Assembly: GCA_032719365.1 (NCBI GenBank)
Contig: CM064873.1
Span: 31,349,742 to 31,413,741, forward strand
Direction of reading: 5' to 3'
Source of the DNA: Prinsepia uniflora
Taxonomy: Eukaryota; Streptophyta; Magnoliopsida; Rosales; Rosaceae
DNA length: 64,000 bases
Below, one piece after another: positions 10,157 through 21,642 of this stretch (the stretch's first letter is position 1; every line of letters starts with the position of its first letter). The position numbers and the translations under genes are program-made. The notes beneath the pieces were generated by a model. The model did no database searches. It was not told the DNA's origin and saw only the letters and a list, made by a program, of their open reading frames with translations.

Positions 10157-13100
10157 TTCTGTCACTACCCTAATGGGTCGTAGAGTGTGCAGAGTCTAGC
10201 TTAAGTGTATGCCACAATCTCCCATCACAGACTGGAGGGTAAATAAGGAAAAGCCGCAAAAGTGTGAGTGGATAGTAAAGAATATTTTTAAAAACAACAT
10301 AGTGAAAAATATAAAAAAGTTACCCTTTGTTACTAAAACTATTCATGCATAAGTGAAAGAAAACATTAAATATCGATAATGGGGAAAAACTTGATTGATC
10401 TCAAAATACGTGCAAACATGCCAGAAAATCCAACAATCAAACCAAACCAATCATAGCCACAGCCACAATCAGTTAACCCATCCTTGATGTTTGCAAATCA
10501 AATCATATCAACTATGCTTTACTGGTAGGCCATGCCACTCGGGAAAATAGAGCCCAGCTCTGGACGTTCGAGTGTGGACTGGCCCAGGAAAACAGAGCTC
10601 ACCTCTGGACATCTAGGTTCTAGCCCAAATAACCTATCTTAGGAAAACAGATCCCTGCTTTGGACGTCTGACACATAACCACACAGGAGGGTTGTCCATA
10701 AACCACAATCCACACATATATCCAGAAGTCACACAATCATTTCAAATGTCAAATTCACAATAAAAATCATGTTAATCCACAATTCAAAAACTAGGCTTAA
10801 ACCCAAAACAAAAGTTATGTTAAATACCTCATAAAATGTGCCTTCAAAATAATTCATAAAATTATCCAAAAATCATATAAAAGTTATAACCAATCAAGCA
10901 TCATCAAAATCATATAGAAAACTCATCATAATAGCTAAATATGCATGCACATTATTTTAAAGAAAACAAACGTCCACTCACAGGTGTTATTTCACTAATT
11001 AATCATGATTTGGTCGCTCCTCACTAGCTCTCAGGGGTCGTGTCGCTTGTCAAAATCATAAATCTTGGGGGTCATAAAAGTCCTATGTAGAATCATGATC
11101 AAATTCTAAGTCCGGGATTTAAACTCAATTTTTTAAATGCGAAATATACACATTAAGCCCATAAAACTACATCGAGACGTTGTTCAATCGTCTCGAAACC
11201 ACCACCACTAGATTCAGAATCTCAAATACTATTAGACATATGTTACCATGCCTCGTGATTCGCGACTTTGAATTGGTGGAAACCCTACATGGGTGTACAC
11301 ACGATAACAGTCAGTGATGTCGTGTCTGCCACGTGTCGTGATAGGTTCTGATAGAATAACCACGTAGCAGCCATGTCACCCGACATGTCAGTGCCACATC
11401 AGTACACCATCAATCTCCATATGCTACATGGCCTGGCATATCAACAGACAACGTCACTTGCCTTCAACCTCACGATGGGTCGACTTAAACCTCTGGTTTT
11501 GAGCCCGACCCTTTTTCACTCAATTCTCAACCTTTCTCTTCCCTTCTTCGACCAAAACTCTCGAATCGAACCCTACATTAAGTCTATATCCTCAAAAAGA
11601 ATTATAACTCGGTTCAATTCTTACTTGAGCTCTGAGAATTTCCCAAGCTTCTGTTTTGGTTTCTGGGTGAATTCCATGTCCAAAAACTGCGTATTCCACG
11701 CCGTAGAAGATCTAGAGAGCTAGTAGAAGAGCCATACAATCTTGGTTTCAAGGTTCTAGATCACGAATCACAGTTAGGGCTGGGCACATGGAACCAAAAT
11801 ACCGAGATCATACCATTCCAGATCAAACCATACTGAAAAAAATTGGATACTAAAATTGATGTATGATTGATATGGTACCAAAACTATACCGATATAATTC
11901 GGTACAGTTTCAGTATCAATATTTTGAAAAACAGTCCCATACGGATACCATACCGAATTAGGAATATTTTGTTTGATAATTAAATTTATTTCTTAGTGGT
12001 TGATTCGGCAATCCTATAATTTTAGTATATGATGAAACATAGCTAATCAAAACCAAAATACCCAATAGTAAAAAAAGAAAACTAGGGCTCGGGTTATGTT
12101 GTATTGTTAGTCTTCTAGATCTAGTCTTCTTCGGTTCTTCTTCCTTATCTTCCTTCTTCGCGGCTGCGACTCATCTTCTTTAATCTTTGTCGTTCGGTGG
12201 CTGCTAGTCATCTTCCTCCGTCACTGCTACTCATCTTCCTCCATCGTTGCTACCCATGGTTTTTTCTCTAATATTCTACTCATTCTCTCTTCTCTAATCT
12301 GCAGCTTATGGTTTGGTCAATAAGAAATATACCAAGTATTGTATTTGGGAGAGTATGATGTTCTTGGGTACAACCTTTGGTTTTGAGGATTAGGATAAGA
12401 TATTAGATAGATACGATATTCATGTGAATTTTTGTTTCATATATATATATATATATATATGTAGTCTTCATAATGGCTATCGCGATCATATAGGAGAGGA
12501 TATCAGGTTTTTCACACTGTGATTGTTGCTCTTTCATCTATTTCTATTATTCATTTTTTTTCATTGAATTTTGTGGTACTTTTTAGAGTTTTGTTATGCC
12601 AGGTAGAAATGGATATTGCTAATTTAACTATCTGTGGCTAATGTGTCTAGGTGTGAATCTATAACTTCCATTATTTTTGAAATGGAAGATAAATTTTTGA
12701 TTCAAAAAGAAGTTTTTTAGAAGGTTATTCTTGATATGGATTTCTCACATTGAACATATGCTTCTTCCTCATCTAACCACACTAAGGTATCCGTAGAGAG
12801 CATGCTCTATCCTCTAGGGATAGGAAAAGAAAAAATGTGGGAATATAGGATTGGTGTGGAAACTGGAAAGTCCTTTTCTTGGTACAGAAAAGATACATTC
12901 ACCTTATGAGATCAAAGGTGCCTAATCTTTATTTCTGAATTTTTATTGGCAAGATATGTGCCAAGAGTAGGCCAAAGTATGCCAAGTAACTTAGTATATT
13001 GATTCAGTTCATTAATATGTTGATGACTTGATGATATTATTGTTTAATCAAATTATATATATATATATATTTATGTGAAAGACATTTTGGTCGAGAAGAG

Positions 13101-13236
13101 GGTTGAAAATAGTATTTCATATCTCTATAAAATTTTGGCTTAGAACCAAAACCATATCGAAACCGTACCGAATTTAATTGGTATGGTACAATCTAGTTAC
13201 AATTTCAAAATGTGGAATACCGATCCGTACCGTACC

Positions 13237-13559
13237 TGTAAGACCCGTGTCCTGGAGGGAACGATGAATGATCCCACATTCCTGCGAGGGGGGAATGGTC
13301 TGGGAGAGGATGGTGGTGTGCCTTAAAGGTGTAGGCACACACCTATCTAGCACTAGGCCTTTTGGGAGCTCAAGTGGCTTTGGGGGGGATTGGAACCCCA
13401 AAGTTAAGCGAGTTGAGGCTGGTGTAATTCCATGATGGGTGACCCCCTAAGAAGTTGCACCATGAGCTCCCGAAAACAAAACCGTGAGGGCGAGGCCCAA
13501 AGCGGACAATATGGTGCTAGATGAGTCGGGTCCTAACAGAGGAGAGTCGGGTTCTGACA
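13237..13559 (+). mobile_element. Solo LTR of a Cassandra-type TRIM, with target duplication
   Basis: TGTAAGACCCG ... GGTTCTGACA has TG...CA ends and is flanked by a perfect 5-bp duplication GTACC (13232-13236 and 13560-13564). Inside lies a 5S-rRNA-like segment. The downstream CAAAGCGGACAATAT block is typical of Cassandra LTRs as I know them. No interior or second LTR is present, so it is a solo LTR of 323 bp. It sits inside the TIR element, which sits in an LTR of A: three levels of nesting. Confidence 0.85.
13391..13460 (+). ncRNA. 5S-rRNA-like domain within the Cassandra LTR (not a 5S gene)
   Basis: AAGTTAAGCG (13401-13410) matches the 5S A-box region and GATGGGTGACC (13434-13444) matches the 5S C-box, at a spacing close to that in plant 5S genes. 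These are internal RNA polymerase III promoter elements. The sequence between and around them differs from real 5S rRNA, and the terminator context differs, so this is the captured 5S domain of the TRIM. Confidence 0.7.
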
Positions 13560-13819
13560 GTACCGATTAAAATTAAATGGTATGATTCTGGTATTGATCA
13601 ATTTCGTACCATACCGAACCGTGCCCAGCTTCAACTTCTAACCTAAAATTTATATTTTCCTCATCTCGATTTCATTCTCTTTCTCTTTCTCTCTGTGGTC
13701 TGAACTCACACTCACACTCTCTTTCTCTTTGCTTCCTTTTTCTTCTTCTCTCTTTTATTTCTTGAATCTTCTTCTTCTTTCCTCTTTCTTCTTTGTTTCT
13801 CTCTTGGCCGTTCACCATA

Positions 13820-13880
13820 ACACACACACACACACACCATTTACACATACACATACACACACACACATGGACACACGCAC
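13820..13880. repeat. (CA)n microsatellite in left LTR of A
   Basis: An interrupted CA/ACAT tract, allelic in position to the much longer tract at 18294-18411 in the other LTR of the same element. Confidence 0.85.
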
Positions 13881-14240
13881 TAGGCGGTTCACACACACTC
13901 CCAAATGATAAGGGGACACTTGGTAGCCCTGAAACAATCCACTAGAAGGTTTTTTAAAGTGAAATAACCAAAATACCCTTTGGGATACAAAATGACCAAA
14001 ATTCCCATATAATGTCTAGGTCGTACTTTAATGAACAAATATTTTATTAATGTGTATTACCCGTCAATGAATTTAGCATTTCGGGACGTACACAACAATT
14101 ATCATGAGAAGCCCATAAGTTATCTGGATAAAAAAAGTCAACATAAACACTACGAGGAGCAAAAAGCTCAATTTCCATTAAAATATTATTATAATACAAT
14201 ATCAGATGTTTCAGGATATCAGATGTTTCAGGCTGTTACA

Positions 14241-14264
14241 ATCTACCCTCCCCCCCCCCCCCCC
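14241..14264 (-). promoter_or_regulatory. Polypurine tract of element A
   Basis: On the minus strand a run of 14 G followed by AGGGTAGAT lies directly before the LTR start TGTAACAG. It is the expected second-strand primer. The long G run is probably a slippage expansion. Confidence 0.7.
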
Positions 14265-14479
14265 AATGAATTTTTCATCCCTGAAACTTATTCAAACAGA
14301 TAGGGATACTGTGTACACATTTGTACCTTTGGTTACCATGTGGCCTCTTCTACATTTTGATTCCTCCACATCACATTTACTAGAGGGATAATTTTATGGT
14401 GAAGCTCCTTATCTTTTTGGTCCAGAATCTGTACAGGCTATTCCTCGAAACTCAAGTCCTCTCTAAGCTTAATGGGTTC

Positions 14480-14760
14480 CTATCCCAAAACATGTGTTAC
14501 AATAGGTATATATTTTATGAGCATTGAGACATGAAAAACGTCATGTACTTGAGAAATATTTGGGGGAAATGAAAAATGATATGCTACTTCACCTATCCTC
14601 TCGATGATCTTGTAAGGACCAATATAACAGGGGCTCAATTTTCCACGTCTGCTAAACCGTACGATCCCTTTCACGAGTTTTGCGAACGGCGTAGCTTTTC
14701 TGACAATATTGTGCAACCTGCAATCGTTCTCGAACAATTTTAACCTTTGCTTCTAAATCA
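14480..14760 (-). pseudogene. pol: Element A integrase C-terminal GPY/F fragment
   Basis: The minus-strand reading contains FSRRGKLSPCYIGPYKIIE and VHDVFHVSMLIKY, the GPY/F domain and following segment as in TE1. It is preceded on the minus strand by a decayed stretch (14760-14950) that still shows the SIKMAPYEALYE-like block out of frame. No chromodomain-like tail is readable intact. Confidence 0.82.
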
Positions 14761-14953
14761 TCCATGATCTTTGGTGTTAGCAACCTTCTTTCCCCTACTT
14801 TGGTCTTTTAAAAGGGTGTTCTGCATTTTCGCTCATATAGTGCTTCATATGGAGCCATCTTGATACTCGATTGATAACCATTATTATAAGAAAATTCCAT
14901 CAGTGGTAAATAGGTATCCCGGCTTCCCCGAAACTTTAAGACACAGGCCCTCA

Positions 14954-15543
14954 TTATGTCCTCCAAAATCTGAATGATCTGTTCCGACTGGCATCTGTCT
15001 GAGGGTGGAAAACAGTACTAAAATGCAGTTTTGTTCCAAATCCCTCATGCAAACTTTTCCAAAATTGGGACGTAAACATGAGATCTAGGTCAGATACAAT
15101 CGACTCAGGCGTTCCATGTAACCTAACAATTTCATCAACAAATATTCTTACAAGCTGTTCCATCTGATAATTTTTCTGTACTAGTAGGAAATAAGCTGAC
15201 TTAGTCAATCTATCCACAATCACCCAGACTCCATCATACCCTTGCTGCATCCTTGGGAGTTTAAATATGAAATCCATCATTAGATGATCCCACTTGCACT
15301 CTGAAATCGGCAGTAGCTTTGAAGCTCCTTATGGTTTCTACTGCTCAGCCTTTACTTGCTGACAAATTAAACAATTACTCACATACCTTACTATCTCTTG
15401 CTTCATACTCGCATTCCAATACTATTCCCTAAGAGTACGATACATCTTTATCATGTCAAGATGCATCACATAGGATGAACTATGGGCTTCTTCTAAATTG
15501 TTTTTACCTCCTCATCCTTGGGTACACAAAGCCGACCCTGTTT
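14954..15543 (-). pseudogene. pol: Element A integrase zinc-binding and DDE core fragment
   Basis: Minus-strand 15280-14954 reads MMDFIFKLP, DGVWVIVDRLTKSAYFL, GTPESIVSDLDLMFTSQFW and HFSTVFHPQTD, the integrase core with its first two acidic positions. The frame is lost just where the third catalytic residue would fall. Upstream (15543-15290) the HHCC zinc-binding region is still recognisable (MYRTLREYYW, CLICQQ) but broken. Confidence 0.85.
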
Positions 15544-15768
15544 TTATAGGTCTCCATCATTCGTAAGTGTATAATACTGCTTGTCCCTTGCTTCCACGTC
15601 CATTGTAATAAGACATAAAATAGGATATTGGAACTGTGCCTCAATAATTTGATCAATAAAAACAAGCCTTACATGGAAACTAGCTAGAAATACTCCCTGA
15701 TCGCCAATTCCAAACTCAACCCCTATCTTCCTAAACTCCAACAGAAGTGGCAAGTAGACTATCCGCAT
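15544..15768 (-). pseudogene. pol: Element A RNase H-integrase linker fragment
   Basis: The minus reading YLPLLLEFRKIGVEFGIGDQ, then FLASFHVRLVFIDQIIEAQF, aligns with TE1 residues encoded at about 2670-2880 (the linker between RNase H and integrase). Everything that should precede it (gag to RNase H) is absent; 15769-16111 is non-coding leader next to the primer binding site. This marks a large internal deletion. Confidence 0.8.
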
Positions 15769-16111
15769 ATGAAAGTCACACTCAACACTTAATGAAAACG
15801 TATGTAGTTTGAATGGAACTAAACCTAATCTAACCTAAACTATTATTTACAATGGCCAAGTCATTTTTTATGCCTTATTCATTCATGAATTATACTAACT
15901 TAAACTTATGAAATCCTTTAACTTTAGTTTTACGAGTTACTTGCATATTATCTTAACTATGTGCTCAGGGACAGCCTGACTACACTTTTAGGGATTTTGA
16001 CTCAGGGACAGCCCTTCGAGACAACTCATTCTTAGTTTCAAACTTGTCACCAGTCATAACCCTTAGTTCACACTACAACACTCACGAGTGCAGTCAATAG
16101 ACAAATCCTAT

Positions 16112-16123
16112 GCTCTGATACCA
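16112..16123 (-). promoter_or_regulatory. Primer binding site of A (initiator tRNA-Met)
   Basis: The plus strand reads GCTCTGATACCA, so the minus strand reads TGGTATCAGAGC, complementary to the 3' end of plant initiator tRNA-Met. It lies 3 bases from the end of the 5' LTR. Confidence 0.9.
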
Positions 16124-16126
16124 AGT

Positions 16127-18331
16127 TGACATCACCCCTCCCAATAACCAAGGAGATCTTGCTCCCATTTGACGGTTGAATATAAATAAAATTATACTTA
16201 AATTAAAACCAATAAAGATAACAAGTTTAAAACTGTCAAACAATGGATATTTACAACCATTCACAGAGCATAAGTATTACAATTAAGTACAACTCAAAAA
16301 CAGTTCCAAACCTACCCTAATAAGTTGTAGAGTGCGCAAAGTCTAGCCTAAGTGTATGCCACCAATCATAGAGTAGATCCCCAATCTTGTGTCACCGCTT
16401 GGAGGGTAAATAAGCAAAACCCACAAAAGTGTGAGTGGATAAAAAAATATATTTTAATACTGCTAAATTTAAGAAATTTACCCTCCGTTAATAAAACTAT
16501 GCATGCATAAGAGAAAGAAAACTATAAATATCGATAATGGGGAAAAACTCACGAGATCTTGAAATACGTGCCAACATGCTAGAAGTTTCAACAATCAAAC
16601 CAAACCAATCACAATCACGGTCACAATTAGTCAACCCATCATCAATGTCTGCAAATTAAATCATATCATCTATGTTATGCCGGTAGGCCATGCAATTCGC
16701 GAAAACAGAGCCCAACCCTAGACGTCCAAGTGCGGACCGGCCCATGAAAATAGAGCATAACTCTGGACGTCTGGGTCTTAGCCCAAATAATCTATCTCGG
16801 GAAAATAGAGTCCTGCTCTGGATGTCTGAGACAAAACAACCGCTCTGGAAAATAGAGACCGGCTCTGGACGTTTGAGCATCAAACATGCACATCCCGAGG
16901 AGGGTTGTACATAAGCCACAACCCACGCATATATATCCAAAAATCACACAACAATTTCACATGTCAAATCGACAATCAAAATCATGTTTTTGAAATCCAC
17001 AATTCAAAAACTTGGCTTAAGCCCAAAACACAAGTTATGTTAAATACCTCGTAAAACATTCCTTCGAAATAATCCATACAATTATTTGAAAATCATATAA
17101 TAATCATAACCAATCAAGTATTGTTAAAATCATATAGAAAATTCATAAAAATAGCTAAATATACATGCACGTTATTTTAAAGAAAATAAACGTCCACTCA
17201 CAAGTGTTATTTCACTGTTCAATTGCGATTTGGTCGCTTCTGGTTAGCTTTGTAGGTCGTGTCACCTATCAAAATTGTTAATCTCGGGTCATGAAAGTTC
17301 TATGTAGATTACCAATGCAATTCCTAATTCCCGAGATTTAAATATAGTTTTTTAAATGCGAAATATACACTTAAACCCATTAAACTACCTCGAGGTGATC
17401 ATCTTGACACCACCATCATTGGATTCAGAACATCACAAATCGTGGGGCACGTATTGTCGTGCCTCGGAATTCGCACCCATGCACTGCCACTCCTCGGTGT
17501 ATGTTCGGTGGCCTCCCTACATGCGGAAACGTGCTCGTACGCTCGCCCACACATGCGCACAAGTGATAATAGTCAGTGATGACATGTCTGCCACGTGGTA
17601 CCACGTGTTCTAACATAATCTGACATAATTCCAACGTGGCTTCTAGGTGGCATCCATGTGGCTACCACGTCACCTACCACGTCAACTAGCATGTCAATGC
17701 CACATCTAATGCCACATCAGCATGTTACCACACGACATGCCACATCTGTATGGCCTCAGCACTCGCCTTCAACCTTTCGATGGGTCGACCCGAATCTCTT
17801 GTTTCAGGTTTTTCGACCTAGCGGGTCGATCTAGCCTTATTTCAGTGAATTTTCAACCTTTCTATTCCCTTCTTCAATCAAACCTCTCGAATCTAACCCT
17901 AGATTAAGTCTATATCTTCAAAAAAAAATTAAAACTCAGTTCAATTTCTTACCTTAGCTATGAGAATTTCCCCAGCATCAGTTTTGGTTTCTGGGTGAAT
18001 TCCATGTCCAAAAATTGCGTATCCCACACTGAAAAAGTTCCGTTGAGCTAGTAGAAGAGTCCTACAATCTTGGCTTCAAGATTCTAGATCACGAACTCAC
18101 GGTTCAACTTCAAACCTAAAATTTCTATTTTCCTCCTCTCAGTTTCACTCTCTTTCTCTTTCTCTTTGTGTTCTGAACTCACACTCACACTCTCATTCTC
18201 TTTGCTTCCTGGATATTTTTCTCTCTTTTCTCTCCCTAGATCTTCTTCTTTCTCTCCTCTTTCTTCTTTGTTTTTCTCTAGGTTGGTCACCATAACACAC
18301 ACACACACACACACACACACCACTTATGCAC

Positions 18332-18415
<84 letters not shown>

Positions 18416-18749
18416 CAGTGCACACACTCCCAAATGATAAGGGGACACTTGGCAGCCCTCAAACAATCCACTAGGCAGTTCTTCAAAGTGAAAGGACAAA
18501 ATACCCTTTGGGGGTACAAAGTGACCAAAATGCCCATATAATGTAAGCCGTAACGTAACCAACCAATCCCCGATTAATGTGTATTACCCGTCTGTGAATT
18601 TAGCATTTTAAGGCCTACACAACAGTGGTCCTGAGATGTCCACAAGTTACCCAGATAAAAATGTCAACAAAAACACTACGAAGAGCAAAATGGTCAATTT
18701 CCATTAAAATATTATTATAATACAATATCAGATGTTCTGAAACGTCACA
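16127..18749 (-). mobile_element. Element A 5' LTR (2623 bp)
   Basis: On the minus strand it runs from TGTGACG at 18749 to TGTCA at 16127, followed by the primer binding site. It carries the inverted pair at 16431-16440 and 17192-17201. Four AGAG...CTCTGGACGT-type hairpin units lie between them (16690-16880). Also present are a pyrimidine-rich tract (18130-18280) and a CA microsatellite. Its end TGTGACG differs from TGTAACA in the other LTR. Confidence 0.88.
18294..18411. repeat. (CA)n microsatellite, about 118 bp
   Basis: Nearly pure CA dinucleotides with a short interruption around 18321-18334. It lies in the 5' LTR of A and is about twice as long as its counterpart at 13820-13880. Confidence 0.95.
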
Positions 18750-19588
18750 TAATGTGCTTAATACCACAAAATATAAAAATTATATAAAAAAATTACTAAA
18801 ATAACCATCAATTCCAAATACACAAGTATTCTCCCATTTCATTTGTTAACCCATTTTATATTGCATAAGAACCACTTTAATTGATATCTTTATATTTTCC
18901 AAGAATTATCGTAATCATAGTATCAACAAACTCATTATCATTAAAAATCATAGATTCATCACTATAATCATCCATATAATCATTAATATATTCATAGAAT
19001 AAGATTAAAATCAAACCCTTTAATTTACTCAATTTGGTTTTGGATTTAAAAAAAATAAAAATATAAGTTAAATCTTGAAACTATACTTAATCAATGTCCT
19101 ATTAACTTGAAAATTATACCATTGAACTCACAAAATTAAGCACTAAAACCTTCACGGTGACCAAATGGCCAAAGAAGGCCGCACACGTCATCATGTGTCG
19201 GGGAACCTCTCTGTGCATGGTGGCCATCTTCAAGCTTCAACGGGACGACCGGGTTTTCTGCAACTAAGGTCGCCCCTATCCGCAATCGTTATCGGCCATT
19301 TCTCAGCCATTTTAAGTCCAAATTGGTCGATCTAACAGTCCATTTGTATCTACTCGATCTAAGTAAGGTCTCTATAATGTTTAAAATGATGAAAATGTAC
19401 TTGAAATCATGGTTCATCTGCAAGAACCTCCGACCATGGCTTCCCTAAGCTGTTCAATGGCTTCTCTGGTGCTTAACTTATCACTTTCTTGTCCTAAACT
19501 AGTTGTGGTACCCTCAGAAGAGTACCAAACTACATGCTCCTGAGTTGTCTAGTTCAGAACGAGAAAACCCAAAAGGAGCTCATGGGTT
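18750..19588. other. AT-rich stretch without recognisable gene; possible LTR remnant
   Basis: 18750-19135 is AT-rich with no usable frame. 19136-19588 is more GC-rich and resembles the middle of a minus-strand gypsy LTR; with 21159-21642 it may form one old LTR interrupted by the Athila-like solo LTR. That link rests on position and composition only. Confidence 0.35.
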
Positions 19589-21158
19589 TAATAAACCTTG
19601 AATTAAGCATGATTCTACACTCTTTATGCTTATCTTTTAATGTTTAAATACCAAACAATTGGAGAAAATAATCTATTTTTTTTAGAAATGTGTAGAATTA
19701 GATTACACACGGAATTACGAGAATTTAGGCGAAATAATCACCTCAATCGGAGTTCTATTGAAGAAGTTATGATTGAACAACGAAAGCCACCAAAAAGAGC
19801 TAGGAATTGCGGTAAGGGGCTACCAAAGCCCTTAAAATAGCCCAGAAACTCAATCGGCAAGCGCACACCAATTTTCAGGAGTGACGGTCTACGCGTGTGT
19901 ATTGAAGTTTGCATCTCCTGTTGGGGCGCGCTTCCTGAAAATTCTGAAGTAGTTTCAGCAATATTTTCATGTTGACACGTGCTTCCGTAAAGCCTTGTTC
20001 GACGCGCGCGTGCAGCCTTCCTATGCACGTTGATCGCCCTTTGACCACCGAATTTCAGCTAGTGCCCACCGAACATATCCCTGAAGCATTATTTCGAGTT
20101 TTAGGCAATATTTTGGGATAACTCCAACTTGTTTTCACACTTAATCTCCATATTACATCTTCATCTGTGACTTTGTCTGGGTGTTGAGCACACTGATGCT
20201 CTGTTTTCTCTAAATTACACCGTTCATGTTATACCGCCAAGTGAAGATTTCAAATCCTCATTACAACAATTAGTGCCACTAATATTGTTTTATTAGAGTG
20301 ACAGATGTAACCTTGTGGCAATCCCATGCCCAATTCAATAATTATAGGTGTCCTAGTTGAATCAACCATCATAGCCACCACATTACCAATTTTCCCATGC
20401 CATAACAAATAACCAAAATGCCCTTTCATGTATCTAGACCCGTAATTTTGTCATCTGAACTCCGATTGATGCATGTTGCCTGTCTACGAACTCAGCGTCC
20501 CGAGACCTACTCAGCGGTCTTTACGGCCAGTCTAAAAAGTGTCCTGGTCAAAAAGTCAACTTTCGGCCCTCAAAATCATGGGCAAAATCATCATTTCCTT
20601 CAAATTTTCCAAAATCTCCTTTTTTTTTTTTCGAATTTCCTGATCGTTACATCTAATATTATTCTTGGTTTTTTGATTTGTATTGATTCAATTTTCTATG
20701 TGTTTTATGATTCTAGTTTTTGTTACATTTGTCTGTTCGTGCTTAATGCTTGACTAGATATAGGGGGTCCCGAGTATAGATCATTGAAAGTGTCATCGGG
20801 GGTCTTAGGAACGTACTTAAGAGAATATGCATGTAACTTGTAAGGCTATAATTAGATGATTTCATAGGTTGAAATTAATAGAATTCATTAATGAGTTAGG
20901 TTAAAGATGAGTTGACCATGTAAATAATAGATTAGGTTAGTTTAGATTAGTTAATCACGTATGATAATAGAAACAATCAACTACCCCCTATTTAAATAAT
21001 CAAATAATAATCATGCGTAGGTACCCTCAATCCCCGGTTAAGAACAATCCATATTTACCAATGCTACATCTACACAAAAGGGTTTTAATTTGCATATGTT
21101 TTCATTACGTGTTGAGTGTGACTTTGTATTTACTTTAATACTTACTTTTAGCGTATCA
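19589..21158 (+). mobile_element. Solo Athila-like LTR with perfect target duplication
   Basis: It is homologous to the LTRs at 33870 and 58543 (shared blocks CCTTGAATTAAGC, TTTAAATACCAAACAA, GAATTACGAGAATTTA, and the 3' end TTTACTTTAATAC ... AGCGTATCA). The start is TAATAAACC where the sister copy has TGACAAGCC. The flanking 5-mers are both GGGTT (19584-19588 and 21159-21163). No primer binding site follows, so it is a solo LTR. Its middle (about 20120-20651) does not match the sister LTRs and includes a gypsy LTR fragment. Confidence 0.88.
20290..20651 (-). mobile_element. Gypsy LTR 5' fragment nested in the Athila-like solo LTR
   Basis: It ends CGTTACA at 20651 (minus-strand LTR start TGTAACG). 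It contains the GTTGCCTGTCTACGAACTC block and AAAAAGTCAACTTTC, which are typical of the first 400 bp of the gypsy LTRs here, closest by eye to F and E. The left limit is approximate. Confidence 0.65.
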
Positions 21159-21642
21159 GGGTTCTCCTAGTTTCTTCACTCTTTTTAGCTAGTTTCTCCT
21201 AGTTTCTCCTCCTTTCTTCTCCCTCATTTTCTTTCCCTCTTCTTTTTCTTCTCTTCCCCTGGTTCTCTCCCTTATCTCACTGGTGTTTTCCATTTGCGTA
21301 CATAGCAAACACATATATATTGTAGCATATCGATGGGAGAGTGGGAGGGAAAATTTCAGAATCTTCTAGATAAACGCACATGATTCCCATACCAAAATTG
21401 TAAAATTACAAACTTACCCTTTTAATCCAAAATTACCATAATGCACCTAGCTATTTTTGACTCATAACGAACTTATCCGAACTTCTTTTTCGACGTGACT
21501 CCTATCTAAGTATTTTGGAGTTTGAGATCTTCGTAACAACCCTTGTGAGATGTTCACAAGACGTTCTAGTAAAAAAGTCAGTTTTTTTACCTTTAGGGGC
21601 AAAACTTTCATTTTAATTCCTAAAAATTTTCGGGTCGTTACA
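21159..21642 (-). mobile_element. 5' part of a minus-strand gypsy LTR
   Basis: It ends CGGGTCGTTACA at 21642, the mirrored start of this LTR class, and has TTTTTCGACGTGACTCCTATCT and AAAAAGTCAGTTTTTT blocks equivalent to those in the other LTRs. It is diverged. It may continue at 19588 on the other side of the Athila-like solo LTR. Confidence 0.6.

Larger units (their letters stand above)
11779..13629. mobile_element. Non-autonomous TIR DNA transposon inside the LTR of A
   Basis: The ends are GCTGGGCAC (11779-11787) and GTGCCCAGC (13621-13629), a 9-bp perfect inverted repeat. Subterminal regions on both sides are rich in GGTAC/GGTATGG motifs in opposite orientation, a pattern familiar from small plant TIR elements with TGGGCA ends. 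The intact relative at 18085-18110 in the other LTR lacks this block, so it is an insertion. I see no transposase. A clear target duplication is not visible, so the superfamily is left open. It holds AT microsatellites near 12440 and 13055 and the Cassandra solo LTR. Confidence 0.7.
10165..14240 (-). mobile_element. Element A 3' LTR, truncated, with nested insertions
   Basis: On the minus strand it starts TGTAACAGCC at 14240, directly after a polypurine run. It is interrupted by the TIR element at 11779-13629; without it about 2.2 kb remain. It carries the inverted pair GTGAGTGGAT (10264-10273) and GTCCACTCAC (10972-10981) and repeated AGAGCCCAGCTCTGGACGT-like units (10540-10680). Its outer end is missing and abuts LTR J. 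Confidence 0.8.
10165..18749 (-). mobile_element. Element A: minus-strand gypsy retrotransposon with shortened interior
   Basis: The right LTR (16127-18749) and left LTR (10165-14240, interrupted) are clearly homologous, for example over 16312-16340 versus 10165-10195 and 18430-18530 versus 13905-14010. The interior 14241-16126 has a minus-strand polypurine run at its left end, degraded pol in the middle and a primer binding site at its right end. Only about 1.9 kb of interior remains; gag, protease, RT and RNase H are missing. The left LTR lacks the outer 185 bp present at 16127-16311, so the left end was lost and no target duplication can be tested. The right flank is TAATG. Confidence 0.85.

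Noticed and set aside
13401..13444. A genuine 5S rRNA gene
   Set aside because: Only the promoter boxes match; surrounding sequence and the TG...CA ends with target duplication show a Cassandra LTR.
18166..18562. Several overlapping frames rich in Thr-His or Cys-Val repeats on both strands
   Set aside because: These are translations of the CA/GT microsatellite.
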